DNA of 64,000 bases from Bacteroidota bacterium (lineage in GTDB: Bacteria; Bacteroidota; Bacteroidia; AKYH767-A; OLB10), in the NCBI GenBank assembly GCA_016722525.1, contig JADKJB010000003.1, positions 1 through 64,000 of the forward strand, read 5' to 3'. Of the stretch, positions 28,655 to 37,966 are shown one piece after another. The notes under the pieces were generated by a model. The model did not search any database. It was given only the letters and a program-made list of their open reading frames with translations, and was not told where the DNA came from. Each line of letters starts with the position of its first letter. Positions within the stretch are counted from its first letter, which is position 1. The position numbers and the translations under genes were made by a program.

Positions 28655-31336
28655 TTAAAGCTTTATTACTCTTTGTGTCACCGTCTTTGCTCCATTTATT
28701 GAAATCAGGTAAACTCCACCAGGCAAACTGCTAAGGTCAAATTTTCCGGTCCATGTTCCTGCATTAATTATTCCTTCGAAAAGGACTTGAATCTTTTGGC
28801 CATAAACATTGTAAATAGCTATTACTGATTTTTGTTTGTGTGCGAGTTGTTGTTCAACAGTAATTTCATCAGTTGCCGGATTAGGATAAACCCTTATTGC
28901 TTCGACAGCATCAGTTGATGCCACTCCTGTGGGGGAGATAATTTGTGTGACAGCAGTGTTGGTAATAACAGGGGTGTTGTAATCAAAAAATATTCCGGCA
29001 GTGCTTGTGATACTGTCGCCAACGGAAAGAGAAACCTGTGGTTTCATACGGTATCTCACAAATCCGTGGCTCGCAGGTTCATTTACATTGCTGTCAGGAA
29101 GGAGGATGTTGTTGAAGACAAACCTCATGGTTGAGTCATAGCTCAGGTATTGTGCACTACAGTTATGGGAGGCATTTACTAATTCAAAGGTGGAGAGTTG
29201 CAGTTTGTTGGTGATTTTATTTTCTACGCGCACGTAAAACGCAGTATCATTTCCGGTGTTTTGAAAACGGATGATGTATTCGAGAAACGGAGGTGATGTC
29301 ATTTCATAATCGAAAAGGGAATACCTGTTTACGAGTATATCATTAGGATCATAAGCATTGATTGTATATACATCAAAGTAGTTCTGATTACACGAAGGGT
29401 TTGCATCACCCGCTATTGGAAGAATAGCAACACTTGAATGAATGAGGGAACCAATTATCAATCCTGTATTCACATTCACAGTAATGAAAAACTGTCCGTT
29501 TTGAAAAGGTAAAATGTTTCCAATTGCAAACATCACAGAATCTGGTGTCACGGAGGCGGGAGCTATACCTGCCGCTAAAAAATTAAGATTAGCATCGGGA
29601 TAAAAGACAATAGTTGGTGATAGAGGAGTAGTACCTTCATTGGAATAACTTACTATATAGCCGGCATTAAATCCTGACCTGAATGGAGTAGTGGGAGTAA
29701 TAGTCACACAAAGGTCATTGAATGTTCCGGCAGGTTGAAATGCAAAATCATTCAGCGTGTCAATTTCGTGCCAGGTGCTGAAATTAACGGTATGCGTCAG
29801 CGGGGAAGCGTTGAAATAGCCATTACTGTATTCAGGTTCAATTACACAATTGCCGGTATCAGTTACCACCAGAGAGTATTTACCATCAGTACCTGTGAAA
29901 GTAAACCGTCCTGAACTCGCTTGTTTTATTTTACGGTAAGGAATATTCAACTCACCGGGATCTTGTATGTTATTAGTATTTAAATCTGCGAATACAGACC
30001 CCTCGATGTGATTGTATTTATCGAGAATTTTCACGATCCAGTAATCAGAAACTCCGATTAGTTGCTCAGTTTTATCCCCAGATAATAAAGATTCAGAATA
30101 CCCACCTGCAATATATCCGCCATCGTCGGTCCCGGAAATGCATGAAAGATAGTCATGGCCATCTCCACCAATGGTGTTTTGCCATTCGATATTACCAATA
30201 GGGTCAGTTTTTATGATCCAGTAATCATTATATCCGTTACTGTTTTCCGTTTTATCACCGAAGATGTCGGATCCACTGTATCCTCCTAAAATAAATCCAT
30301 CATTGTCGGTTTGAACAATCGAACCAAAAATATCTGAACCTGAAGCGACAAAAGTATTTTGCCATTGGATGTTTGTCAGTGAATCGGTCTTGATGATCCA
30401 AAAGTCATCATAAATGGAAGTTTCTGTTTTATCACCTGAAATGTTGGAAGCTGAATGTCCTCCCAACATGTAACCTCCATCATTGGTTTTGATAATGCAT
30501 CTCAACTGTTCCTGACCATTTCCACCGATAGTATTTTGCCATTCAATATTTCCGGCAGCATCTGTTTTTACGACCCAATAATCACTGGCTCCAAGACTAT
30601 TCTCTGTTTTATCACCGGAAATATTGGAGTAGGAATAACCTCCGAGAAGATAACCTCCGTCATTAGCCTGTACTAAAGAATAGAGTTGATCGTCGCCACT
30701 ACCGCCGATGGTGTTTTGCCATTGTATAATTCCGGCAGAATCTGTTTTTATAATCCAGTAATCATTATCTCCCAGACTATTTTCCGTTTTATCGCCGGAG
30801 ATGTTGGATTTGGAACTTCCTCCGATCATGTATCCGCCATCAGAAGTCTGGATAACCGTACTCGGAAAATCTTCATTACTTCCACCGATAGTATTTTGCC
30901 ATTGGATGACTCCCATCGAATCCAGTTTAACGATCCAAAAGTCATACAATCCAGCACTCATTTCAGTTTTATCACCCGAAATGTTGGTATTGGACGCACC
31001 GGCAACAATATACCCATCATCACTGGTTTGAGCTATCGAATAAAAGTAATCATTATTATTGCCTCCAATTGTATTTTGCCATTGAATATTTCCCAGGTAA
31101 TTCAATTTCAGAATCCAATAGTCAGGTGTATAACTGTCTTCAGTTTTATCGCCTGAAATTTGGGATGCAGAATGCCCTCCAACAATATAACCACCATCAC
31201 GGGTTTGAAATGTGGAGCGTAGCAATTCAGTATTGTTTCCTCCGATAGAATTCTGCCAGTCAATTATTTGACAAAATGCGCTCTGCAGTGATGCTATGAA
31301 AACCAGCACAAGTAAGGGTGTACGAAATTTACTCAT
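28655..31336 (-). CDS. repeat T9SS cargo protein with SdrD-like and FDYN domains, 893 aa
   Basis: Signal peptide (MSKFRTPLLVLVFIASLQSAFC) then seven repeats of about 60 residues with WQNTIGGNNND, a QTSDDGYIVAG-like stretch, SNISGDKTE and DYWIVKLD. A prealbumin/SdrD B-like domain follows (VFADLNTNNIQDPGELNIPY), then a stalk region common before sorting domains in this phylum (LEYIIRFQNTGNDTAF ... GIFFDYNTPVITNTA) and a T9SS sorting domain (VYPNPATDEITVEQQ ... TVTQRVIKL). Intact. A different repeat lineage from the SBBP genes of the left arm. Likely surface protein; ligand unknown. Confidence 0.87.
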   Translation of the reverse strand: MSKFRTPLLVLVFIASLQSAFCQIIDWQNSIGGNNTELLRSTFQTRDGGYIVGGHSASQISGDKTEDSYTPDYWILKLNYLGNIQWQNTIGGNNNDYFYSIAQTSDDGYIVAGASNTNISGDKTEMSAGLYDFWIVKLDSMGVIQWQNTIGGSNEDFPSTVIQTSDGGYMIGGSSKSNISGDKTENSLGDNDYWIIKTDSAGIIQWQNTIGGSGDDQLYSLVQANDGGYLLGGYSYSNISGDKTENSLGASDYWVVKTDAAGNIEWQNTIGGNGQEQLRCIIKTNDGGYMLGGHSASNISGDKTETSIYDDFWIIKTDSLTNIQWQNTFVASGSDIFGSIVQTDNDGFILGGYSGSDIFGDKTENSNGYNDYWIIKTDPIGNIEWQNTIGGDGHDYLSCISGTDDGGYIAGGYSESLLSGDKTEQLIGVSDYWIVKILDKYNHIEGSVFADLNTNNIQDPGELNIPYRKIKQASSGRFTFTGTDGKYSLVVTDTGNCVIEPEYSNGYFNASPLTHTVNFSTWHEIDTLNDFAFQPAGTFNDLCVTITPTTPFRSGFNAGYIVSYSNEGTTPLSPTIVFYPDANLNFLAAGIAPASVTPDSVMFAIGNILPFQNGQFFITVNVNTGLIIGSLIHSSVAILPIAGDANPSCNQNYFDVYTINAYDPNDILVNRYSLFDYEMTSPPFLEYIIRFQNTGNDTAFYVRVENKITNKLQLSTFELVNASHNCSAQYLSYDSTMRFVFNNILLPDSNVNEPASHGFVRYRMKPQVSLSVGDSITSTAGIFFDYNTPVITNTAVTQIISPTGVASTDAVEAIRVYPNPATDEITVEQQLAHKQKSVIAIYNVYGQKIQVLFEGIINAGTWTGKFDLSSLPGGVYLISINGAKTVTQRVIKL

Positions 31337-31600
31337 TGGTTAAAATTTAGTTCTTAAATTTGATTTATAAAAAATTGATATTCAGAGAGTAACTCGCTTT
31401 CAGGCCTCGGCTTTCTGTCTTTGCAAAAGTACCTATTTAATTACTAATTTCATATTCCAGACTATTTTATTTCTCTTTTCAACTTGTACAAAACAGTAGT
31501 TTTTCCATCGGATAATTATATTAACTGAAATGCATTTTTTCGTTTTACACGGAAAGTTCCTTTTCCTTTTTCTGAAACTTCTAGTTCACCCAAGAACCTT

Positions 31601-33175
31601 TCAATAAACCGAAACCTTACCCCTTGATACAACTTTATTTTCCGTGACAACGACATAGAAATACAGTCCAGCAGCGATGTTATTTCGTTGTATAGTTGTG
31701 GTATTACCTGTGAAAGCTTTTTGCAGAATCTTTTTACCATCTGCAGAAAACATCAGCAATTCAGCTTCCCGAAAGGTGGTTGTACCTGTTAGAGTGATTG
31801 CTGTTTGGTCGGTGAATGGATTTGGGTAGATGGATGATTTAACATCGTTGTCATGTTCCTCTATTCCAACAGGCACATCCTTAAAATCATAACCCAGATG
31901 AAAAGTGGTAGCGTTATAGTCGCCTACATCGTAAGTAAATGCATTGAATCCATCCGGAGAATAAATACTATGATCGCCTGATGCGACAGTCAATCGTACA
32001 TAAGAATATTGCGGGTTAGCAGTCACAGACTGAAAGCCTGTAATAGCGATTCCGTCGAGAGTAACATTGGCATTGGCAGGTGATTTTTTGGTGACAATGT
32101 TTACATAGTGATTGGGATTATGCACGAAAGTTGCATTTTGTGGTCCTTCGATATTTTTATAGATGGCACGAATTTTCAGTAAGTCTATTGGAGTAAGAAC
32201 CACCATATTGGGATCACCCATTTGGTTGGGATTGCATCCGTAGCTTTTCATGAATTGTGAAACAGATATGGGTTTGTCGGCTACGATAAATGAAGCGACA
32301 TTTAGTGTGGTATCCAGAAATTCACCTCTATTCAAAAAAATGGGAGGGCCGTTATTAATGAAAACCAAATTGGAGTCGGCCGAGGAGAGAATTTTTACCG
32401 GATCGCCGCCAAAATTGAGGAGAGGCACCACTACGAAAGAGTTTCCAAACATGGCAGGATAACCGGCATCATACACATGACTATCGGCACCGGTACCACA
32501 ACCAATAAAAGCCTGCCGTGCACCTGCAAAAGTGGCTATTTTTTTTGAGGAATCCACAGCTGCAACCACCGTGCCGCTCAAATCGTCGAAGGCCTGTAGC
32601 TGGAAGGTTTGTCCTTTGTTGAGCGTAACGTAAAAGGGCACACCGGGAGGGCGCACACTTACCGTAAGCACCGAAGGCGTTATGGCAATAGTGGTGGAAT
32701 CTGCTGTTGCAAGCACCACCATTTCGGAGGGGTTGGCATTGTGGTTGTCTTTGGCAGCTGTGATCATGCAGGAAGACGACAATTCATTTACAGGCAACAC
32801 CATAGTGGCGTCCGAAAAGTAGAGGCGGTGATGGTAGGCATATACGTTGATGGAATCGTTGGAGGTAATTTTTAAACCTGTATTTGAAATAGCTTCATCA
32901 CCCTGCGGATATAAAATAGATTGAGGTAGATAGATCTCCGTTGCCTGCATGGCATTTACATTGAACGGGATGCTGAAGCCCGTTGCCGGAAATTCAATAA
33001 GTCCACCTGTAGTGCTCTCGCTGCTGATGACGAGTGAAAATTCTGGTGTGCCGTTCATCGAAAGCGTAAGATTTTCCATAAATGCCAGCCAGAACTCCGT
33101 GCCTTTAGTGGTATTTGATTGGGCGTGTGCGAAACCTGAGCAGAGTAACAGCAGCAGAGATAGATATTTTTTCAT
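31601..33175 (-). CDS. IgGFc-binding-domain-like T9SS cargo protein, 524 aa
   Basis: Signal peptide (MKKYLSLLLLLCSGFAHAQ), then a large domain resembling the N-terminal IgGFc-binding family known from mucin-like FCGBP and many bacterial adhesins: TKGTEFWLAFMENL, SINVYAYHHRLYFSDATMVLP, AKDNHNANPSEMVVLATADS, GTVVAAVDSSKKIATFAG. It ends in a T9SS sorting domain (IYPNPFTDQTAITLTG ... NKVVSRGKVSVY). Intact, with its start fixed by the signal peptide. Function in bacteria is not established; adhesion is the usual inference and binding of IgG should not be assumed. Confidence 0.8.
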   Translation of the reverse strand: MKKYLSLLLLLCSGFAHAQSNTTKGTEFWLAFMENLTLSMNGTPEFSLVISSESTTGGLIEFPATGFSIPFNVNAMQATEIYLPQSILYPQGDEAISNTGLKITSNDSINVYAYHHRLYFSDATMVLPVNELSSSCMITAAKDNHNANPSEMVVLATADSTTIAITPSVLTVSVRPPGVPFYVTLNKGQTFQLQAFDDLSGTVVAAVDSSKKIATFAGARQAFIGCGTGADSHVYDAGYPAMFGNSFVVVPLLNFGGDPVKILSSADSNLVFINNGPPIFLNRGEFLDTTLNVASFIVADKPISVSQFMKSYGCNPNQMGDPNMVVLTPIDLLKIRAIYKNIEGPQNATFVHNPNHYVNIVTKKSPANANVTLDGIAITGFQSVTANPQYSYVRLTVASGDHSIYSPDGFNAFTYDVGDYNATTFHLGYDFKDVPVGIEEHDNDVKSSIYPNPFTDQTAITLTGTTTFREAELLMFSADGKKILQKAFTGNTTTIQRNNIAAGLYFYVVVTENKVVSRGKVSVY

Positions 33176-33318
33176 GGGAGATGATGGAATAGTTAAAGAT
33201 AGAATTTTTTACTGTTTTTGTCAGCTTTAATGAAGTGGGATTGTTTTTAAATGAGAGAGGTTGTTTCCTCCAATCGCATTACTGATAACTTTGAAAGAGT
33301 TCCTGTATTGGGAACACT

Positions 33319-33507
33319 TCAGCTCACCATCATCACAATCCCTTTTCCGATCCATTCCACCAGACAAAAGACGGAAATGGCAGTCAACAAGACGCAGAGG
33401 ACATTGAAAATAAAGTGAAAATAGTCTTTTGTCACCGGAGCGGGGTTATCGGATGCGGCGAGTGGATCGACTTCCGTGCTCATTTCGCCCACTGATTTAG
33501 AAAGCAT
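33319..33507 (-). CDS. small membrane protein, 62 aa
   Basis: Short protein with a polar N-terminus (MLSKSVGEMSTEVDPLAASD) and one long hydrophobic segment (FIFNVLCVLLTAISVFCLVE) followed by a second weak one (IGKGIVMMVS). It has plausible coding character but no recognised family. It sits between the IgGFc-type gene and a block of low-complexity repeats. Confidence 0.45.
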   Translation of the reverse strand: MLSKSVGEMSTEVDPLAASDNPAPVTKDYFHFIFNVLCVLLTAISVFCLVEWIGKGIVMMVS

Positions 33508-33534
33508 TTGTGGATAGGGGTGGTGCAGGTGGTA

Positions 33535-33680
33535 GTTTTCAGTGACCAGTATCCAGTGACCGATGACCAGTTTTCAGTGATCAGTTTTCAATGACCAGTG
33601 ACCAGTATTCATTGACCAGTGACCAGTTTTCAATTTTCATTGACCAATTTTCAGTTTTCAATTTTCATTGACCAGTTAGC
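33535..33680. repeat. TGACCAGT/TTTTCA low-complexity repeat block
   Basis: About 145 bp built from interleaved TGACCAGT, TTTTCAGTGA and TTTTCATTGACCA units, none strictly periodic. It lies in a 358-bp gap (33508-33865) with no gene. The style matches the AATGACC arrays at 35280-35480 and 36430-36530, so the three form one class of intergenic repeat. Confidence 0.7.
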
Positions 33681-33865
33681 TTAAAAGCATTGAGGAGCGC
33701 TCTTCTGTGTGCTCCTTAGACGAGATCATCGCGTCTTTACCGCCGTAATGAAGAAAATTTTAAATTGAAATGGTAATGAAATTATCAAATCAATTCAAAA
33801 ATTAACGAGACAATAACCAGATCATTTTTTTAAAATAAACTATTTAAGAATTGATACCATTCAAA

Positions 33866-35130
33866 TCACTCCATCAAAATCTTCCCAAGCATCCGCCCTC
33901 CTTTTTCATCCATCACAGTCCAAAAATAGACACCTTTTTTCTGTTTGCTTAAATCAACGGTGGTTAATGATGTTGAATTCACAGATTGATGAACTACATT
34001 TTGTCCTAAAACATCAACCACATCCACGCAAGCGAAAGGCAAAGCAGACTGGAAAGTGAAGAGGCCGTTTTGTGAGGGATTGGGGAATACAGAAATAGAT
34101 AGATTGTTGGGTGATTCGTTGAGGCCAGTGTACGTGTATGAGGAGATAAAACGGCCGCCTGGGTTAGGCTCTCCGCTAGGTGAGCATGGAACCGTGTTGA
34201 CTATGGTATTAGTGGCTGTGCTTATTATACTTACGGAACTGGAAAAGAAATTTACCGCATAAATTTTTGTGCCATCAGGTGTTACCTGCATCCCATACGT
34301 ACCGTTTCCGCCGTACATAGAGGCAATTATGGCTTGCGTTGAATCGTTGATTGCATAAATTGAATCGAGGTTGTATAAGGTCATATAAATAATTGTTCCG
34401 TCGGAATTGGAAGTTATTTGGCCAGGTGATGATGCAACTGGGATAGTTGCAATCAATGAATCTGAAATTAAGTCTATGATACTGTAGGACACCGGCGACA
34501 ATCCCGTTAAACCACAGGCAACGTATGCTTTGTTTCCGTTGGGATTTACCATAATACTGCCAGGATGAGACCCTACACTGATAGTATCAATTACCTGATT
34601 AGCAACAGTTGAAATTACATTGACAACGTCATCACCACGGCATGACACATAAATTTTGCTGCCATCGGGGCTCACATCAATTCCCATTGGACTTGCATTC
34701 ACTGGAATGATGGCTGAAACGATATTGGTCGTCGCATCAATAACTTTTACTTTATCTTCACCAATGCAAGCAACATAAATTTTACTGTTATCTGGTGTTA
34801 CAACAACTCCAATTGGGATATAACCAACTGCTATTGTTGTGGCAACTGTGTTGGTAGCCGTATTAATAACACTTAATGAATTGTCATCTCTATTTGCAAC
34901 GTAAACCTTAGTTCCATCTGGACTTACACATATCCCGGTAGGAAAAGAACCAACTGGAATGGTAGCAATAACTGATTCAGAAGTCACATCGATTACTGTA
35001 ACATTATCCCCAGCACTATTGGTAATGTATGCGGTTTGGGCTTGCGCTGATTTATGATTCAGCAAATGGTAACTGCAGTTAAAAACTGAAGACTGATGAG
35101 GATGCGAGTCAAAAAAGTTGTTTGTTTCAT
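33866..35130 (-). CDS. YVTN beta-propeller T9SS cargo protein, one frameshift in leader
   Basis: ATG at 35130 starts a signal peptide (MKQTTFLTRILISLQFLTAV) that goes out of frame at AAA 35064-35066. One added T on the coding strand rejoins it to the mature part beginning LNHKSAQAQTAYITNS. The body is a seven-bladed-type propeller of the YVTN/surface-layer family with blades such as VAVGYIPIGVVVTPDNSKIY, NASPMGIDVSPDGSKIYVSC and VAKVIDATTNIV-like connectors. It ends in a T9SS sorting domain (VFPNPSQNGLFTFQSA ... GRMLGKILME). Predicted length is about 421 aa. Secreted or surface protein; ligand unknown. Confidence 0.8.
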
Positions 35131-35279
35131 TACTATGAAATTGGTTAATACAAATATAAAACAAAATGTGATCTTTTTATGAAAAAATATTAACCAGTTA
35201 AATTTTTCAATAAACTTTAACCAACCTTTCATTTTTAAATACCTCCGCCCATGATGCGTGACCTGTCAGGTCCTGTAAC

Positions 35280-35480
35280 CAACAATGACAAATCACTCAT
35301 TGACAAATTACTTAATGACCTATTTAATGACTTTTTCAATGACAAATGACTCTTTTTTTCCGTTCGCACAAAGGCTCACTGAATGACATACGCGGCGTTC
35401 GCCAGCGAGTCAAATGACCTTTTCAATGACCTTTTCAATGACCCTTTCAATGACTTAATGACCCTTTTTCAATGACCTTT
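35280..35480. repeat. AATGACC low-complexity array
   Basis: In about 200 bp, units such as CAATGACCTTTT, CAATGACAAATG and TTAATGACC are repeated around twelve times with irregular spacing. It contains the first copy of the 47-bp direct repeat (35373-35419). The surrounding gap (35131-35645) holds no gene. Confidence 0.75.
35373..35419. repeat. 47-bp direct repeat, copy 1
   Basis: Matches 36394-36440 over 47 bases with one mismatch (CTCACT versus CTCACG). The core CGCGGCGTTCGCCAGCG is GC-rich and contains the palindrome GGCG-TT-CGCC inside outer TGAC/GTCA arms. The two copies, in the same orientation, bracket about 970 bp containing the PAS-domain gene. Confidence 0.85.
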
Positions 35481-35645
35481 TCCCAGTTCTCATACCGATC
35501 AAGTCTTTTGAGTTATGCAAGCACTCATTTAATCCCTGTGTGTTGAATAATGACCTCATTAGGCGCAACGGTATTCCCTTAATTTTTGAAAAGAGTTATT
35601 TTGCTGCTCTCATTTTTATGGCTTAGATATTGAGGAATATAATGT

Positions 35646-35990
35646 ATGAAAAGTTCCAATTGTTGTATTTATAAATTTTCAGCAACAAATGAATCGTGGA
35701 GTGATTTGTTAACCTTGCTTCCTGCTGATCAAATTGCATCTTACAATATAACACACATTCAGAGTGGATTTATGGATGTGAAATTAGAACTTTGTTCTTG
35801 TTCAAAAAGTTTGCTTCAGTGGTATATGATGCAAATTATTGGGGGATTGAAAATGCTACAGACATTAAAAATTCTACCAGTTCATGCTATGAAGTCGTGA
35901 GCCGAAACGAAGAGGATATAAATTATTTACAGCAAGTGTACTTCCCAGCATGTTTTGGGATTAAGTTGTCGTGTAGCACGAACCCTCATC
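35646..35990 (+). pseudogene. possible small gene, frameshifted
   Basis: An ATG frame (MKSSNCCIYKFSATNESWSD ...) runs to about 35792, and a second frame continues it as LFKKFASVVYDANYWGIENA and CYEVVSRNEEDINYL. A one-base change near 35795 would join them. The end overlaps the 3' end of the PAS gene on the other strand, which makes the right border doubtful. No family recognised. It lies inside the segment bracketed by the 47-bp direct repeats. Confidence 0.25.
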
Positions 35991-36283
35991 ATAACAACTT
36001 CACCATTTTTCTTTTTATGTTTTAGATTGCCGTAAAATGATCTTTCAGAGCTGTACATATCCAGGTCGTGAATGATATCACTTAAATCTTCATCTTTCCA
36101 GAGTTCGGTAATATTTAAGCCTACAAGCTCATTATTTTCATAGAGACAAAAATCTTTGGCACTTTGATTCGCTTCAATGATGGTCAGTGTGCTTTCATCA
36201 AAAATCCAGGAAGGATATTGCCGTTCGTGGAGTTGTTGCAGCATTAAATTACTTAGGGTAATGGTTTCGTGAATAGATTTCAT
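35927..36283 (-). CDS. single PAS-domain protein
   Basis: A stand-alone PAS domain of about 118 residues: QYPSWIFDESTLTIIEANQS, ENNELVGLNITELW, YGNLKHKKKNGEVVMMRVRA. I chose ATG 36283 (MKSIHETITLSNLML) over an in-frame start 57 bases upstream because it sits just ahead of the fold. PAS domains sense ligands, redox or light and usually feed into an output domain; here none is attached, so it would have to act on a partner or be a degraded kinase fragment. The gene is bracketed by the 47-bp direct repeats. Confidence 0.7.
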   Translation of the reverse strand: MKSIHETITLSNLMLQQLHERQYPSWIFDESTLTIIEANQSAKDFCLYENNELVGLNITELWKDEDLSDIIHDLDMYSSERSFYGNLKHKKKNGEVVMMRVRATRQLNPKTCWEVHLL

Positions 36284-36393
36284 AAAAGGAGATTTCTGTA
36301 ATATAACACTAAAAAGTGGATTAAGTTGATTGTAAACCAAATGAATATTTTAATAACCTCTAAACTGTTTCCGTTTTTGAAGCAAAATCTCCG

Positions 36394-36440
36394 GGCTCAC
36401 GGAATGACATACGCGGCGTTCGCCAGCGAGTCAAATGACC
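36394..36440. repeat. 47-bp direct repeat, copy 2
   Basis: Second copy of the element at 35373-35419, with one mismatch. It also leads into AATGACC-type repeats, which run to about 36530, so both copies share their right-hand neighbourhood. Confidence 0.85.
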
Positions 36441-36530
36441 CTTTCAAGGACCCAATTAATGACTAATGACCTTTTTTAATGACTCAATGACCAATGACCT
36501 TTTTAATGACTATTTCCATGATCCAATGAT
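36441..36530. repeat. AATGACC low-complexity array
   Basis: About 90 bp of irregular TTAATGACTAATGACC and CAATGACC units directly after the second 47-bp repeat copy, of the same kind as the array at 35280-35480. Confidence 0.7.
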
Positions 36531-36565
36531 TTTTATTTGTCAAAGAAAGGTTGCGATTTTCTATG

Positions 36566-37081
36566 TTATTTTCGCTCCAATACCCAACGCCAAATTAATC
36601 CGTCATCAGGATCGTTGAGTTCTGATTCTTTCACAAATCCACATTTTTTTAAAACTGCTGTTGAAGGGTTTTCTTGCGGGAGTGTGTGAGCAAGTATGGA
36701 TTTTATTCTTTCATCTTTTAAGGCATTTTCAATAAGTGCTAAAGTCATTTCGGTTGCGAGACCGCGATTACGATAGTCGGGCGCAATTTCGTAACCCAAT
36801 TCAACCGTACCATCGTTTGTTGGCTTTCCTTTATAACCACAGCTACCAATAAGTTTGTTATCATTTTTGTGAATCGGTAAATAGGTCCACCAACCACTTT
36901 CATCCTTATTTGCGCTTAGTTTGTCAAGTGAATACTGCATTGCACCAACACCAAATTCAGTCCAGTTATTGTGTATGGAAACCTTTAATTTCTGTGCAAG
37001 CTTTTCGTCACCGGCAATAGCTGATTGCAAAATTTCAATGTCGCATGGAATCAGTCTTAAGTTTGCTGTTTCAATTGTCAT
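36566..37081 (-). CDS. GNAT N-acetyltransferase (RimJ/RimL-like), 171 aa
   Basis: Cytosolic acetyl-CoA-dependent transferase of the GNAT fold. The N-terminal ETANLRLIPCDIEILQSAI strand, the VELGYEIAPDYRNRGLATEM acetyl-CoA-binding loop (Q/RxxGxG/A type) and the C-terminal HTLPQENPSTAVLKKCGF motif match RimJ/RimL-type enzymes, which acetylate ribosomal proteins or small molecules. The actual substrate cannot be read from the sequence. Length is normal for the family and the frame is intact. Confidence 0.87.
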   Translation of the reverse strand: MTIETANLRLIPCDIEILQSAIAGDEKLAQKLKVSIHNNWTEFGVGAMQYSLDKLSANKDESGWWTYLPIHKNDNKLIGSCGYKGKPTNDGTVELGYEIAPDYRNRGLATEMTLALIENALKDERIKSILAHTLPQENPSTAVLKKCGFVKESELNDPDDGLIWRWVLERK

Positions 37082-37118
37082 GTGTATTTCAAGGGTTTAT
37101 TATTTTTTGATATGTAAT

Positions 37119-37551
37119 TTAACTGACAGAAACCCCATACTGCATTGCTTCCTTAAGTACATCCATATTTATATCCTTAAGTGCCTTGAACTTAATACAA
37201 TACCCGGTAACAGTAGCCTTGCCTAGTTCTTTACCATAAGTTTTTGGATAAGTAAGTCTTATCTTCGATACCAATTATATAAACAGAGATGCCCTTTGTG
37301 TTTGCACTTAGACCAATTTGATAAAATTCTTTGTTTTTTTTAGCATCCACGTATTTCATGGTTTGTGAGCCATATCCTATGTTCGGATTGGAAACTACTT
37401 TTCCTTTATCATCTCTGCCATTGAGGAGCCATAATTTACATTCTGGCATTAAATGCATTATTTGCTGATGCAGCGTTTGCATATCACTGCGTTTGGGTTC
37501 TGGATGATTGGCAAGATACGCTTTGATTTGTGCTGGTACGTTCATTGTCAT
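37119..37551 (-). CDS. DUF1801 protein, one frameshift
   Basis: Small cytosolic DUF1801-family protein: QIKAYLANHPEPKRSDMQ, YGSQTMKYVDAKKNKEFYQI and, after the break, GYCIKFKALKDINMDVLKEA. The frame breaks in the T-run 37241-37245; removing one A on the coding strand joins KTYLSKTYGKELGKATVTG and extends the gene to a stop at 37119-37121, about 143 aa in all. Function unknown; the family is related to YdhG/frataxin-like folds. It is followed on the same strand by the GNAT gene. Confidence 0.72.
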
Positions 37552-37583
37552 TTTATTTCTTCGAAATTAAATTCGTAAATGGT

Positions 37584-37966
37584 TTATATGTCCGAAGGCT
37601 TTCGGGTGGCCAACAGCTGTTCCAGATTATTCAAAGTCAGGGTAAATCCTTGTTGGAAGCTTTCAAGTATACTCTCCATAAGATAGTATGATTCATTAAA
37701 AATTGTAATACGTACTGTTGTCGCCATATTGCTATCGGTCCCGATTTGTTCACTGAAATAGTAATCCCATTCAGATCCCGGTAATTCAGTGTTATCATCC
37801 TTATCAGCAAATGTATTATATAATTTAAAATTAGCAAGTCTGAAGTTACCTGCCTGAAACTAAAACAGGATAGGAGCAGAAATTTTTCAAAATGAAAAGT
37901 AAGCATCACGTTTTCTATCGTTGAATGGTACATAGTTCGTTTATGTAAAAGAGTTTCATTTAACAA
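37584..37966 (-). pseudogene. SRPBCC/AHSA1-family remnant
   Basis: The two ends of an AHSA1-type domain are present, in different frames: an N-terminal piece (HKRTMYHSTIENV) and a C-terminal piece (DNTELPGSEWDYYFSEQIG, MESILESFQQGFTLTLNNLE, ending ATRKPSDI at 37584). The region between is too short for the missing part of the domain and has stops in all frames, so some 40-50 residues have been lost. This is true decay, not a single-base error. It overlaps by 11 bases the intact AHSA1 gene upstream (37956-38402), which suggests an old tandem pair. Confidence 0.6.

Noticed and set aside
31516..31740. Second frame of 74 codons at the end of the IgGFc-type gene (-)
   Set aside because: Overlaps the sorting domain of the real gene in another frame and has no coding character.
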